A DNA stretch of 64,000 nt, from contig NAJO01000011.1 of the NCBI GenBank assembly GCA_002077065.1, forward strand, positions 395,001-459,000, read 5' to 3'. Positions 33,063 to 42,463 of the stretch are shown here, in pieces. Position 1 is the first letter of the stretch, and each line of letters opens with the position of its first letter. Position numbers and translations under genes: made by a program. Below the pieces are notes generated by a model, which was given only the letters and a program-made list of their open reading frames with translations, made no database searches and was not told the origin of the DNA. The DNA comes from Cryoendolithus antarcticus. Lineage: Eukaryota > Ascomycota > Dothideomycetes > Cladosporiales > Cladosporiaceae.

Positions 33063-33752
33063 TCAGTCGCTATCTGAACCACTCGTCACCTCATCCTCAG
33101 TACACTTCGGATGATCCTTATCATGTTGATGATACCGACACTCATCCTCCTCGATCAACTCCGTCACACATTCAATGTACCCCTGCTCCGGATCAAAGCA
33201 GCGCACATCGCCCGCGGCGCGACGAGAACGCGAAAACTCTCTGAAAATCGCAACAAGCATGTCCCGAGATAGACCGTCGCCTGTGATGCTCTCCCGGCAT
33301 CGCGCACGTGGAAATCTACGAGCAAGTTCCGGACTGGACCTCCTTGCGCGACGGCGTGGAAGATGCGATCCGAGGTTGCGACATCCGGCATCATGTCATT
33401 CTCGTCGCAGTACTTGATTAGCTCGTCAATCACGTGGTTGGCGGCTGTGAGATCACCCAGTCTGTCGACTAGGATGTAGAGATCGAGCAGCTCATCTGCG
33501 CGGGTGTAATCATTGTCGTCGTCCTCCATGATAGCGTCTGGAAGCTTACCCCGTTCCACATACTGAATGTATGCTTCGAACAACTGTGGATCGTGGTCGG
33601 TAAGGTCTATTGGCGTATCGTTTTTGCCTCCAAGAGCCAGACAACGCCGCTTTGAAGAAATGGGATCTGCGCGTGAAAACTTCGGTCGGGAGATTGTAGA
33701 TCTGGGTTTGGGGCGCGGTCCCCACCTTCACCGCAAACGTGTCTTCCGCCAT
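33063..33752 (-). pseudogene. BTB array copy E, two frameshifts, no intron
   Basis: ATG at 33752 starts M-A-E-D-T-F-A-V-K-V, fused straight to the region that copies D and F encode in exon 2, so this copy lacks the intron. A one-base insertion near 33628 (next to a run of five A on the coding strand) shifts the frame within the BTB core. A one-base loss near 33285 (in a G run) shifts it again before the terminal motif C-R-Y-H-Q-H-D-K-D-H-P-K-C. Each segment alone is clearly homologous. The protein cannot be made in one frame unless the two sites are sequence errors. Confidence 0.75.
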
Positions 33753-34307
33753 GACGACGTGCGAAGTACATGCTCTGGACTATCTTGAGCGCTGGCAGGG
33801 GAGAGGATGTGCAGGCGGATCTTATATGTGCAGAGGCGTGCACTAGTCTGTAGAGTGTGCTCATGTCTTCCATCTCTCAGCCCGCGTCTCAGACATCTAA
33901 CGCTGCTATCAGACCGGCTGCGTGTGCACGAGTGTGCTGTGAAGCCTTCGAGAGCTTTACTGGCGGTCGGATTTGCAATGAGTGCAACAGCGTAGAGGCT
34001 GCTTGATGCAGCTGGATCCCTCACTGCACTTGCAGTGTCTCGGACGTTTGGAGAAGCGGAGATGACAGAGGCTGGTGCAAGTGAAGGATAAGCGTACGTG
34101 AGGGGGCAGTGATCGAGATAAAGAACCCATACTACCTCGGGCCGCTCTTGTCACGACGAGCTGTTCCAAAAATGATCACCTCACTCGAAGCTCGACTCGA
34201 TTCGGACGCGGGTCGACATCGCCTTGCTTTGCTTCGCACCATGCCTTCACGCGTAGGTACTCCATTCCAGCTCAGCCGTACCAGACCAACCTGTACGCAG
34301 ATTCCAT

Positions 34308-35110
34308 TCAGGCGCACTTCGGGTGCTCGCTATCATGCTGGTGATACCGACACTTATCCCTCCCCACCATCCTTGAAACCGACAACCCCAGCCCAACATT
34401 CCGTGCGTGTGTGCCTTCATCCGCGATCAAATTGCGCAGTCGTGCAAACTCCGCGAACACAGCGGTAAGCGTATCGTGCGAGAATTCTTCGGCCGCAAAG
34501 CTACCCCCAGCGTCGTGCACATACCAGTCCACAAGCAGTTTGCGGAGAGGACTAGCACCTGCTCCGTCGAAGATGCGGTTCGTCACTTCGTCTTCGGGCA
34601 GCGAATCGATTCGATCGCTCAGCGTGACCAGCTCGTCGATAACGTAACTGGCTGCTTTAAGGTCACCGAGCTTATCCGCCAGGATGTACAGATCCAGCAT
34701 GCGCTCCATATTCAGAAGGTCGTCGTCCTCGTCATCATCGGAGTTCCCATCATCCACGTCGGAGTCTTCATCGGAGTCCTCGTCGTCGCTGTGCTCATCC
34801 TCATTCGCCTGCAATCCGCCGAGGTAGACACAGTCGAGGTAGCCGTCGAAGGTGCCGGTGTCGTGATCAGTCAGATCTATCGGCGCATTTACCTTCCTCC
34901 ATGAACGTGAAGTGGCAGCTCTAAAGAAAGACGAGCGCTTGGTGAAGGGGTTGGTGTGCAGTGTGTACACAATAGCATTCAGGCCCGTCCCCACCTTCAC
35001 TTGAAAGGTCGTTTTCCACGTAATGCTGTACAAAGCGTCAGTCCCTGCTCGGCCAATTATAGAAAAAAACGAAAGTACCACGGCCGCTTCGATAGCGAGT
35101 CGTTCGCCAT
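34308..35110 (-). CDS. BTB/POZ protein, intact array copy F
   Basis: Exons 35110-35079 and 35025-34308 (intron 53 nt, GTACTT..TACAG, phase 2) encode 249 aa. Exon 1 gives M-A-N-D-S-L-S-K-R-P. The BTB core has F-T-K-R-S-S-F-F-R-A-A and I-D-L-T-D-H-D. A strongly acidic insert of Asp/Glu/Ser lies at about residues 85-115. It is followed by L-G-D-L-K-A-A-S-Y-V-I-D and S-P-L-R-K-L-L-V-D-W. The protein ends C-R-Y-H-Q-H-D-S-E-H-P-K-C-A. BTB domains mediate dimerisation and Cullin-3 binding in many proteins; the role here is unknown. Confidence 0.85.
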
Positions 35111-35554
35111 TCCAGTAGTATTGCTGTTTGATGAAGTCGAGTGGTAGTAGATGAAGAACATGGCTGCAAGTAGGAGCTAGACAAAGTACTAGCGCAGTGT
35201 GCGATCCTCTTGAAGCGTCCTTCACTCAGTGAATCTAGAGTACGTGCACAAGCTCGCAGTCTCCACTCAAGTGGGCGTTCACATGTGCCGCTGTAGTCTC
35301 GGCTGTGAGCATGTGTCAAGCTGATATTGCCAAGAAGAGGGTATGCCATCTCAGAGCGAGCCAATAGCTCTCAATAGCGTGCCGTTTAGCCTTCGCTACC
35401 CTGGCGCATTGAAAAGATGCCCGAACAAGAAGCCTGTCCTCGGACCGACAGGAGAGCGACACGGAGCGCAGCGCTCATTGCTGGTTCATGCAGCTTTGAC
35501 GAGGCACCGTCACTTCATTCGAGATGCCCAGAACTGAGCGGTGTTCTAGCTCAG

Positions 35555-36670
35555 CTAGCCAGCTCTCACACCATTAACCGGCGCAAACCTCTTGGCACTC
35601 AACAACACCCCCTTCACCCCTCTTATCTCCTTCTTCAACTCCTCAACAGCGTCCCATCGTCCCTTCTCCTCATTCGCATCAACACCCGAAGACCACACGC
35701 TCACAGGCTGGGATCTATACAGGGTGTTGTCGAGGTAATTGTGCAGCTCATCGAGCTTCTCTTGCCGCACCTTGGTAGCCGCGTCTGCGCTTTCGGAGCC
35801 GGAGAGGATGCTGGCGAGCTCTGAGTTCAAACTGGCGAGGCGGTCGGCTTGTTTGGTGATGGCAGGGTGGGCGCCGGTTTCTGTGCTGGTGCTTGAGGAG
35901 GGCGAGAGGGGAGGGGAGGTCTGCGTGCCCATGTCGCGGTGGAAGAGCTCGGTTGGGTCGCTTGTGATGCTCTCGATATCGTCCGCATCGTCTCCAGCTC
36001 GCTTGGTCTCAGGCACACGAGACACAAGCTTCGACAGGCGGTCGTTGAATTTGTCCACCTTGGTGGTACTGTGTGCAGCGAGATCGTGTCGGCTCTCGGT
36101 CATTCTCTCCGCCATGGGCTGCATCAAGAAGGTGCTGGCGCCGTAGAGCAGTGCGGCTAGACCTGACGCGATGTATGCTGTGTTGACTGCGCGGGAGACT
36201 GTGATGAGTGGTGGCGGCTTGTGGCTTTCTGCTAGCCATTCGGGGTATGTGATGATTGGGGGAGCTGCTGGTCGTGTCTGAGCTTGCAGCGGTGTTGTCG
36301 TGCTCTTCGTCTGAAAGCTGGCAACGTCCGAAGCGTCAAAGGCCGCGACAGTCGCGCCCAATTTCTGATCGATGACATGGGCTGGAATGTCTTTGCTCAG
36401 CAGGAACGTCCGCTTTTTCTCGATCGGAGCGGCCCTGATCTCGTCATGCTGCAGGAATGACTTCACGCGTTCTTGATCTGTGGTCGGCTCGCCGGATGCC
36501 TCTATGCCGACTGCAGATGTCTCGTCCTGTTCCAAGCTGGTCGTCGCTGCTGGTGTTGATGTTGGTTCGGCGCTCTCACCTCTCGGCATCGTGGATGGAA
36601 TATCGGGCTTCAAGGGCGTCTGAGCATGTTGCCAAGCCGGTATAGCTGGCTTTCGTGGTCCGTCTGACAT
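35555..36670 (-). CDS. PEX14: Pex14-like peroxisomal membrane protein
   Basis: A single exon of 371 aa. Residues 68-105 (R-V-K-S-F-L-Q..P-I-E-K-K-R-T-F-L..I-D-Q-K-L) match the Pex14 N-terminal helical domain that binds Pex5 and Pex19. One hydrophobic segment (about 165-185, A-Y-I-A-S-G-L-A-A-L-L-Y-G) is followed by coiled-coil-like helices (185-215, 275-310, 335-360). Pex14 docks import receptors at the peroxisome. Filamentous fungi also have a related Pex14/17 (Pex33) protein, and this divergent sequence may be that form. Confidence 0.75.
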   Translation of the reverse strand: MSDGPRKPAIPAWQHAQTPLKPDIPSTMPRGESAEPTSTPAATTSLEQDETSAVGIEASGEPTTDQERVKSFLQHDEIRAAPIEKKRTFLLSKDIPAHVIDQKLGATVAAFDASDVASFQTKSTTTPLQAQTRPAAPPIITYPEWLAESHKPPPLITVSRAVNTAYIASGLAALLYGASTFLMQPMAERMTESRHDLAAHSTTKVDKFNDRLSKLVSRVPETKRAGDDADDIESITSDPTELFHRDMGTQTSPPLSPSSSTSTETGAHPAITKQADRLASLNSELASILSGSESADAATKVRQEKLDELHNYLDNTLYRSQPVSVWSSGVDANEEKGRWDAVEELKKEIRGVKGVLLSAKRFAPVNGVRAG

Positions 36671-37197
36671 GCTGAGCTGCTACTGTATGGTTTCAAGCCT
36701 GTGAAGACATCGTTTACACGGGCGATGGCTGGACGAAACGAATAGGCCTCGGCATGTGATCACTACGGCTGACCAAACGTAACATATAGGCGACGGTGCA
36801 ACTCTAGCGATGGCCGAGTTCACATATCGTGGAGTGGACGCACATGTCACTCATTGCATTACCTATAGAATGGTAACGCTTCCCTTACATCCCATCATTG
36901 CACGGTAATCATGGATTACAACACCTCAAAGCGGCTGAAGTCAGCGTCCGGGGCACCGATAAGCGCCCCACGAGCAGCAGGCGCGATTCCGATGTATCAG
37001 CCTCCCAGTCCAATGGCACGGTACGTCCACACGATACGCAAGTCTGCACCTGCATGAGCATCAGCCTTACCAAGCACTACGCCACTCCCACAACTAGCAG
37101 TACTAGGCAATGATGCATGCACGAGAAGTGACTAAGCCTGGCCACGTGCTGTCATACCGACGGGATGGTGTGGAACGCAGATCAGGCATGCAAGTCG

Positions 37198-37229
<32 letters not shown>

Positions 37230-37356
37230 TTCAACAGCGGCAGCGTCCCGCGTAGCTGGAAGGAAGGCGCGATGATTGCTTGTGCATGAGAGAAGCGTTG
37301 TACCACAGAAGACTCTCAATCACATCTACCCTCATTCCCCTTCCTACAACATCATC
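36671..37356. other. Divergent intergenic region with a tetranucleotide repeat
   Basis: About 690 nt between the Pex14-like gene (-) and the INO80B-like gene (+). It contains the CAGC repeat listed next and no other recognised element. Confidence 0.5.
37198..37229. repeat. (CAGC)8 microsatellite
   Basis: Eight perfect tandem CAGC units about 130 nt before the start codon of the INO80B-like gene. Likely to vary in length between strains. Confidence 0.95.
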
Positions 37357-38704
37357 ATGCCTCCGACCCGCCGCTCAACCCGCGCACCTTCCTCCGCACA
37401 CCCACTGAGCAAATCAACACCATACACACGCGCTGACACCCGCAGTGGTAGCCCTCCCAGCCAACCCTCCACCGCAGTCCTCTCCCGCAGCGCAGCGACT
37501 AGTGGGAAGCAATCGCTGAAGTTGACAGTCAAAGCTGCGCCCTCCAAGCTCCGCCAAGCCACATCAGGATCGTCTATACCACCCGCTCCGTACGCTGCAG
37601 ATGGACCAAGCGAGAGCGAAGTAACGCCTGCGCCTGCTGCTGCCAGGCCAGCGCGATCGACTAGGAACCCGAGGGCGCTGATTGAGCCGGACAGCGAGGA
37701 GGATGAGGACATGGGTGGCATGGAGGCAGAGGATGGCGAAGACGATGCAGAGGCAGACGGCGACGTAGACATCGAAGACGCAGATCCAGCGAATGCCGAT
37801 AGTGACGACGACGCTGAGGGCGAACAAGACGACGACGACGCGCCCGAAATGCAGCATCCACATCCTCCCCCTCCTGTGATCAAGACACATCCACCTGGAC
37901 ACGGCCAGCGTAACCCCATAGTCACAGTCTCCGGTCCCAGCAAGTCGAAACCCCTACCTTCGGTCGAGCGCAAACAAGCCCGTGACGAGGAAGAAGATCT
38001 CTCAGATCTAGACTCCGCCGACGAGACCGCAGACATCACAGCCCAGAACGAAGACGAGATAGGCATCGACATTGGTCCCGAGGATGAGCTGCTCGACGAC
38101 GACGAAGACGGGGAGGAGAATGATGAGTCAGGCTCTCCAGATTCGTCGAACTCCAACTCCCGTTCCGCAACGCCAGATCTCACTAAACTTACGCGACGGC
38201 AACGGGGTGCTTTCGAAGAGGACGCGAATCTCATGGCGCTCAGTAACGAGGCGTTGAAGAAGAAAGTGCTCACCACCGAAGAGCACGCTATGCGAAGACA
38301 AGAAATGGCCAGGCGCCGAAAGAACCTGAGCGAGAAGAAGAATGAGGAGGAGAAGGTATGTCTTGCTCATACCCTTTCTCCGATTACCTTACTGACTATG
38401 GAATTCGTAGATGGAAACAATCAACAAGCTCCTCCAAAAGCCCGCTCCCAAACGCCGCACGCGCGCCGAGATGCTCGCAGCGGGCTTACATGGAACTGGC
38501 ACGCCTGGCGGATGGGACGAGGATGGCGAGGAGATCAGAGCTGATCCTCTGTTCACACGCTGGGTCAGCTCGAAGGAAGGGGTACGGGTAGGTGTACCTA
38601 GCGAGTGGCTTGCTGGTGAGAGAGGCGAAGTATTTGGTGGGCCTGTGAAGACAGACGAAGGGCTGACGAGAGGTGGGGCAAGGATGGTCGAGGAAGTCGC
38701 CTGA
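37357..38704 (+). CDS. IES2: INO80 complex subunit B-like protein (PAPA-1 domain)
   Basis: Exons 37357-38355 and 38411-38704 (intron 55 nt, GTATGT..CGTAG, phase 0) encode 430 aa. The first 115 residues are basic and Ser/Pro-rich. Long acidic tracts follow (about 115-175 and 220-265). The PAPA-1 block lies at about 285-350: L-T-R-R-Q-R-G, A-L-S-N-E-A-L-K-K-K, then a run of basic helix, and N-K-L-L-Q-K-P-A-P-K-R-R across the splice. This is the conserved part of INO80B/Ies2, which activates the INO80 chromatin remodeller. Confidence 0.88.
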
Positions 38705-38861
38705 ACGCTTGGAAGTTGTAACTAAGATTGCCCAGCATTATAGGATACCGAGCCATGAAATCCTTCTAGCCGCTCAAACGATGGCCCAACACCACGCAAT
38801 GCTCAGCGATCCTCAGTGGCGGTGGCAGACTACCCTCATGCTGCTCCATGTCGCATCGCCT

Positions 38862-39638
38862 CTACACTGCCCAGCCCGGATCGCCAGGTGAGGGTGTACT
38901 ATGATGTCCAAGCACCGGCTGAGCGGCCTCGCTCGACACCATTGGCTTCCCTTCGCTCTCAAAGATCGCCCTCATACCCTTCCACTGCTCCTTGACCTCC
39001 TCCCAGAACCCTCCCTCCTCCCCCTTCTGGCTCACCCGCTCGCTCTGACCCACTGGGCGGTAGCCAGCACATCGTGAAACCAGACTCCCCACGGCCAGCG
39101 CCGCCACAATCGCTGTCCAAGGCAGCGCTACAAGCAGGCTGATCGTCAGAAACGCCTTGCTCGCGATGACAACCTGCTGTCCATACGAGCGAGCTTCCAC
39201 AGCCTGCCATGGCGCGTATAAGACGCCGCATCCACCGCCGAAGAACATGAGAAACCCTGGCACCTCGTAGTGCTCCAAACTCCCTGTAGGAGAGCGACGT
39301 CCTTTCCACACGTCAGCAGCTGGTCAGCCTAAGACTGTTTGGGAGAGCAGCCTTACCTCGCGCTCGATACGACATCGCCGTCACGGCAAGCACGTAGTGC
39401 AGCGTCCCCGCCGCCGCCAGATATGCCGCGCCGAACAGCGCGAAGACGTGAGGATCCAGAGGAGAATGGAGACTATACTTCCTAGCGCGGTGAAGCCGGG
39501 GAGGAGGTATGTCCAGACGCCGGCGAGCAAGCTGAAGATTCCCGGGGGCAGGGCGTCTATGGCGGCGTTAGAGGTGTAGCCCTCGTCGTCATAAGTGCTG
39601 GCACTATTCGCTGCTACGATAGCGGTGATAGCAGACAT
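38862..39638 (-). pseudogene. Four-segment membrane protein, paralogue of the 40.2-41.1 kb gene, frameshifted
   Basis: Exon 1 from ATG 39638 reads T-S-N-A-A-I-D-A-L-P-P..A-G-V-W-T-Y-L-L-P..A-L-G-S-I, matching the neighbour. Near 39463 the frame must shift by one base to continue D-P-H-V-F-A-L-F-G-A-A-Y-L to the donor at 39357. The intron 39356-39302 and exon 2 39301-38862 are then in phase (phase 1, Gly codon), with G-G-G-C-G-V-L-Y-A matching G-A-G-G-V-L-Y-A of the neighbour. Without a sequence error the copy is truncated. The function of the family is unknown. Confidence 0.65.
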
Positions 39639-39809
39639 CGTCTCGCTTAGCGGATCGTTGAGGGGGTCGCTGTTGGACTGAAGAACCTCGCTGGTATTGT
39701 TGCGTAGGACCGAGATACGGTTGAAGGTATTCGAGGGCTCGTCGAGAGGGGTGGGAAAGGGAAGAGCGCTAGCAGTAGGATGGAGAGGGGAGAGATATAG
39801 CCATTTGCG

Positions 39810-39833
39810 CTCCATGTGCCAGGGGCACATGGC
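39810..39833. promoter_or_regulatory. Palindromic element upstream of the 38.9-39.6 kb gene
   Basis: CCATGTGCC-AGG-GGCACATGG is an almost perfect inverted repeat about 170-195 nt upstream of ATG 39638. A 24-nt copy with three or four changes lies at the matching place before the paralogous gene (41278-41301). The half-site resembles E-box sequence. Confidence 0.55.
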
Positions 39834-40181
39834 TATTCAGCTCTGGTGCGGGCTCAGTCAGCTGTATTCAATTCGTTAGGGGTCAGAGTATGACTTGGTA
39901 GTGCTCGCCATGGACTAGCACGTGGTCATATCTGACAGCCAAGCTCACAATCCATTATGGTCAGCATTTCTGCGGTCCCAAAAATTGAAGTAACCTTCGC
40001 CGCGAGCGCGAAAAGAGAGTGTGTGGCAAGCAAGTCACTGAGTATGGTAGACAGCGCGATACTGCTATAACACAGAATATATTGCCACAGACATTCAAGT
40101 GATGAGACTTGAACTCGAGTAAGCTACGCTTCCCTACTACCCTCTCTGTACGGTTGCTTGGTCCGAGATCCTAACCACCCT

Positions 40182-41072
40182 CTACACCGCGGTTTCCACC
40201 GCAGGCACAGCGCTATACCCCGGCGGCCTCTCAACCCCAGAATTCGCCCCGCCTTGAAAAGCCTTCTCCGCGGCTTTCCAAGCCTCCCTGATCGCCGCCA
40301 ACAGTCCCTTACCGGCTTCTACCTCTCCAGGCGCCTTGTGTGAGACATCCGTGACGCCATCACCAGGACGCCAACCGCGGATGCAGCTCTGGACTCCTTG
40401 CGACAGGATCACAACGAGCGTGAGAGCCGTGGTGCACAGAGCTACCGCGAGGTTGACGGCTATGATCGCTTGCGTCGAGATGAGCAGGAGTGTGAGGTAA
40501 GAATTCTGATCTATGGCATAGTAGAGCGCATACAGCACTCCACCTGCACCCGCGACGCTCGTGAGCCATGCGGTCGTTGTGTAGGCTTTGAAGACGCCGG
40601 TGGGGAGAGAGTTGCGTGTACCTGTCATTCGCGTGTTAGTTCACTGCGTGTTGGGCTTGGTCTGACGGCATTGGGAAGTCGTACCAGTGATGTACCGTAG
40701 CGTCACCGTGATAGCGATGAGGCCGTATATCGTTACAAAGGCAGCAAAGAATGCAGCAACCCCAAGACCCAGCACATCAGTACTGTAGACTACAACCCAC
40801 GCTATGCTGCCCACGGCGCTGAAAATCGGCAGCAGGTGTCGCCAGACCCCAGCCCCAAACCTTAAATTCGTCGGGCGCAGTGCATCGGTTGCGGCGTTGG
40901 AAGTGTGCACTCCATTGCTGCCCGGGGCCATTACGGGAGCGACGCCTGGCTGGGGAGCAGAAGCCAGCTTTGAAGCGGAGACCGGCGCAGAGGGGCGGAA
41001 GGACGGGAAGGAGGGCATCGAGGGGCGGAAGGAGGAGATGGAGGAGACGAAGCTGGAGAAGCCGCCGGGCAT
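40182..41072 (-). CDS. Four-segment membrane protein of unknown function
   Basis: Exons 41072-40685 and 40621-40182 (intron 63 nt, GTACGA..GACAG, phase 1 in a Gly codon) encode 275 aa. The N-terminus is Ser/Pro-rich (1-60). Hydrophobic segments follow at about 75-98, 100-125, 140-160 and 168-195, then a hydrophilic tail with G-L-L-A-A-I-R-E-A-W-K-A. It is a tandem paralogue of the frameshifted gene at 38.9-39.6 kb, with the same strand, splice site and T-S-N-A-A block. The phase-1 intron in a Gly codon also resembles the small three-segment family, but the Trp signature is not clear, so a link is uncertain. Confidence 0.72.
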
Positions 41073-41277
41073 CGTGGTGGGTATAAAATTGGACTGTGGG
41101 AGCAGAGCAATCGATGTTGTCGGAGGAATAGCTGGCGTGAAGAGCTGAGAGAGCGATGAGCTTGTTATGTCGAAGCGAGGCAGAGCGATGGATTATCTTG
41201 TCTGACTTCAAGAGCAGTCGGCAAGAGTTCATGTGCCTCTTCGACAGTGCTTTCCGAGATATATGTACCAATGTGGG

Positions 41278-41301
41278 CTCCACGTGCCAAGTGCACATGG
41301 C
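41278..41301. promoter_or_regulatory. Palindromic element upstream of the 40.2-41.1 kb gene
   Basis: CCACGTGCC-AAG-TGCACATGG lies about 205-230 nt upstream of ATG 41072. It agrees with the element at 39810-39833 at about 20 of 24 positions and contains a perfect CACGTG E-box. Conservation before two paralogues suggests a shared regulator site kept after duplication. Confidence 0.55.
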
Positions 41302-42463
41302 ATCTCTTTCCGCAGCGAGTTTTGTGTCAGCGGCAATCGATCCTTCTGCGGGAGAGCGCAGTGCGTGGTCAAGAGGGTAGTATTCGGTCTGGGTTGGCAC
41401 GTGACCGGCACCAAGAGCCCATCTACGAGCAGGCAAAGGTCAGCATGTCCACCCCCTTCAGATGCTCGAAACTTGCTTCTGCTGCGGTCAACTGTGCAGC
41501 GATTGCACTTGACTTTAGACAGAGAGTCGGAGAACATGCCTCTGGCAATGGACGGCCAGCTCAATCGGTTCCTGCGGTGTAGCTCAACGGCAGAGGCAGC
41601 TGTAGACCGATCGTCCCTACCAGTTGAAGTCGCTGCTGACCTCTGTGTCCGGGTCACGGAACCTAAGGTTGATGCATCAGACGGCGGATACAAGCCAGAG
41701 GGTGACATCCGTATGGCGCCGCTGTGGGAGATGGTGATATCCTGCGCATGCGATCAGTAGACTTTGCGCATGGCTAGCATTTGCTCGACGCCTGAGCCCA
41801 TTGATGAAGAGTACTATGGTCAGCAGCTTTCACTCGGCTTGCCATGGGTTGGCAACGATGGCTGCATGGAAGTAAAGGGGCGGCGTTCCTATCGTAAAAC
41901 AACTTTCTTATCTTACACTGCATTCACATATTCCTCATCTTGATTGTGCCTTCTGCACAATAGCGATCCTTTTTCGTCATGGATGTCTACATCCCTCTTC
42001 ACCCATTCGTCTCCCATCCTCTGCAAACATCTCCCTTTCATCGAGCATTAGCCACTAAGCGTAAGACATTCCATCAGATGCCTGTGTCGTTGGACATGCA
42101 AGTCATATCAGCGCGACATGAAGTGCCGGTGTGTAGGGAATGTGACGGTCGACATGAGCCACGCGGGAAAGGTCGACCAAGCCATGCGCGGTATCGCCAG
42201 CGATAACAGAAACAAGGCGAGCGATGTCGTGTAAGGGGGGTGGCAAGTGATCGTGTGTGGTTGGTGTGGGTACTTTGGTGTATGTTCCTTTGTGGGCTTG
42301 GAAGAAGGGCAAGCGAGCGTGGTCTCTGAGTGATCGTGTGGTGCAGGACCAGACGCCAGGCAGATGATGTGTGCTTATTGCGCGTGGCTTGTGTGCCATT
42401 CGCTGAGAGCTCCAGTCGTCGAGAGTATCGGTACATGTGTTCATGCGACAGGGAGAGGCTCGA
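41302..42463. other. Intergenic, no gene recognised
   Basis: About 1.16 kb. Two overlapping frames of about 160-175 codons on opposite strands (41233-41760 and 41229-41708) have no domain and extend over the palindrome, so neither is called. Confidence 0.5.

Larger units (their letters stand above)
28322..35110 (-). repeat. Six-copy tandem array of BTB/POZ genes
   Basis: Six copies in the same orientation, A (28322-29057), B (29433-30209), C (30682-31318), D (31970-32747), E (33063-33752) and F (34308-35110), at roughly 1-1.4 kb spacing. Shared parts are a short 5' exon in several copies, the BTB core (R-S-x-F-F-x-A-A then D-L-T-D-H), a segment G-D-L-x-x-A-N-x-V-I-D, a segment S-P-L-R-K-L-L-V-D, and a C-terminal Cys/His motif. 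Divergence is high, so the duplications are old. Only F is intact throughout. Confidence 0.85.

Noticed and set aside
41570..41640. tRNA-like D-arm text (TAGCTCAACGGCAGAGG)
   Set aside because: No B box (GGTTCRANNC) at the right distance and the preceding seven bases have no matching 3' acceptor strand.
41229..41760. Two overlapping ORFs of about 160-175 codons on opposite strands
   Set aside because: Mutually exclusive, no domain, and both cover the conserved palindrome upstream of a gene.
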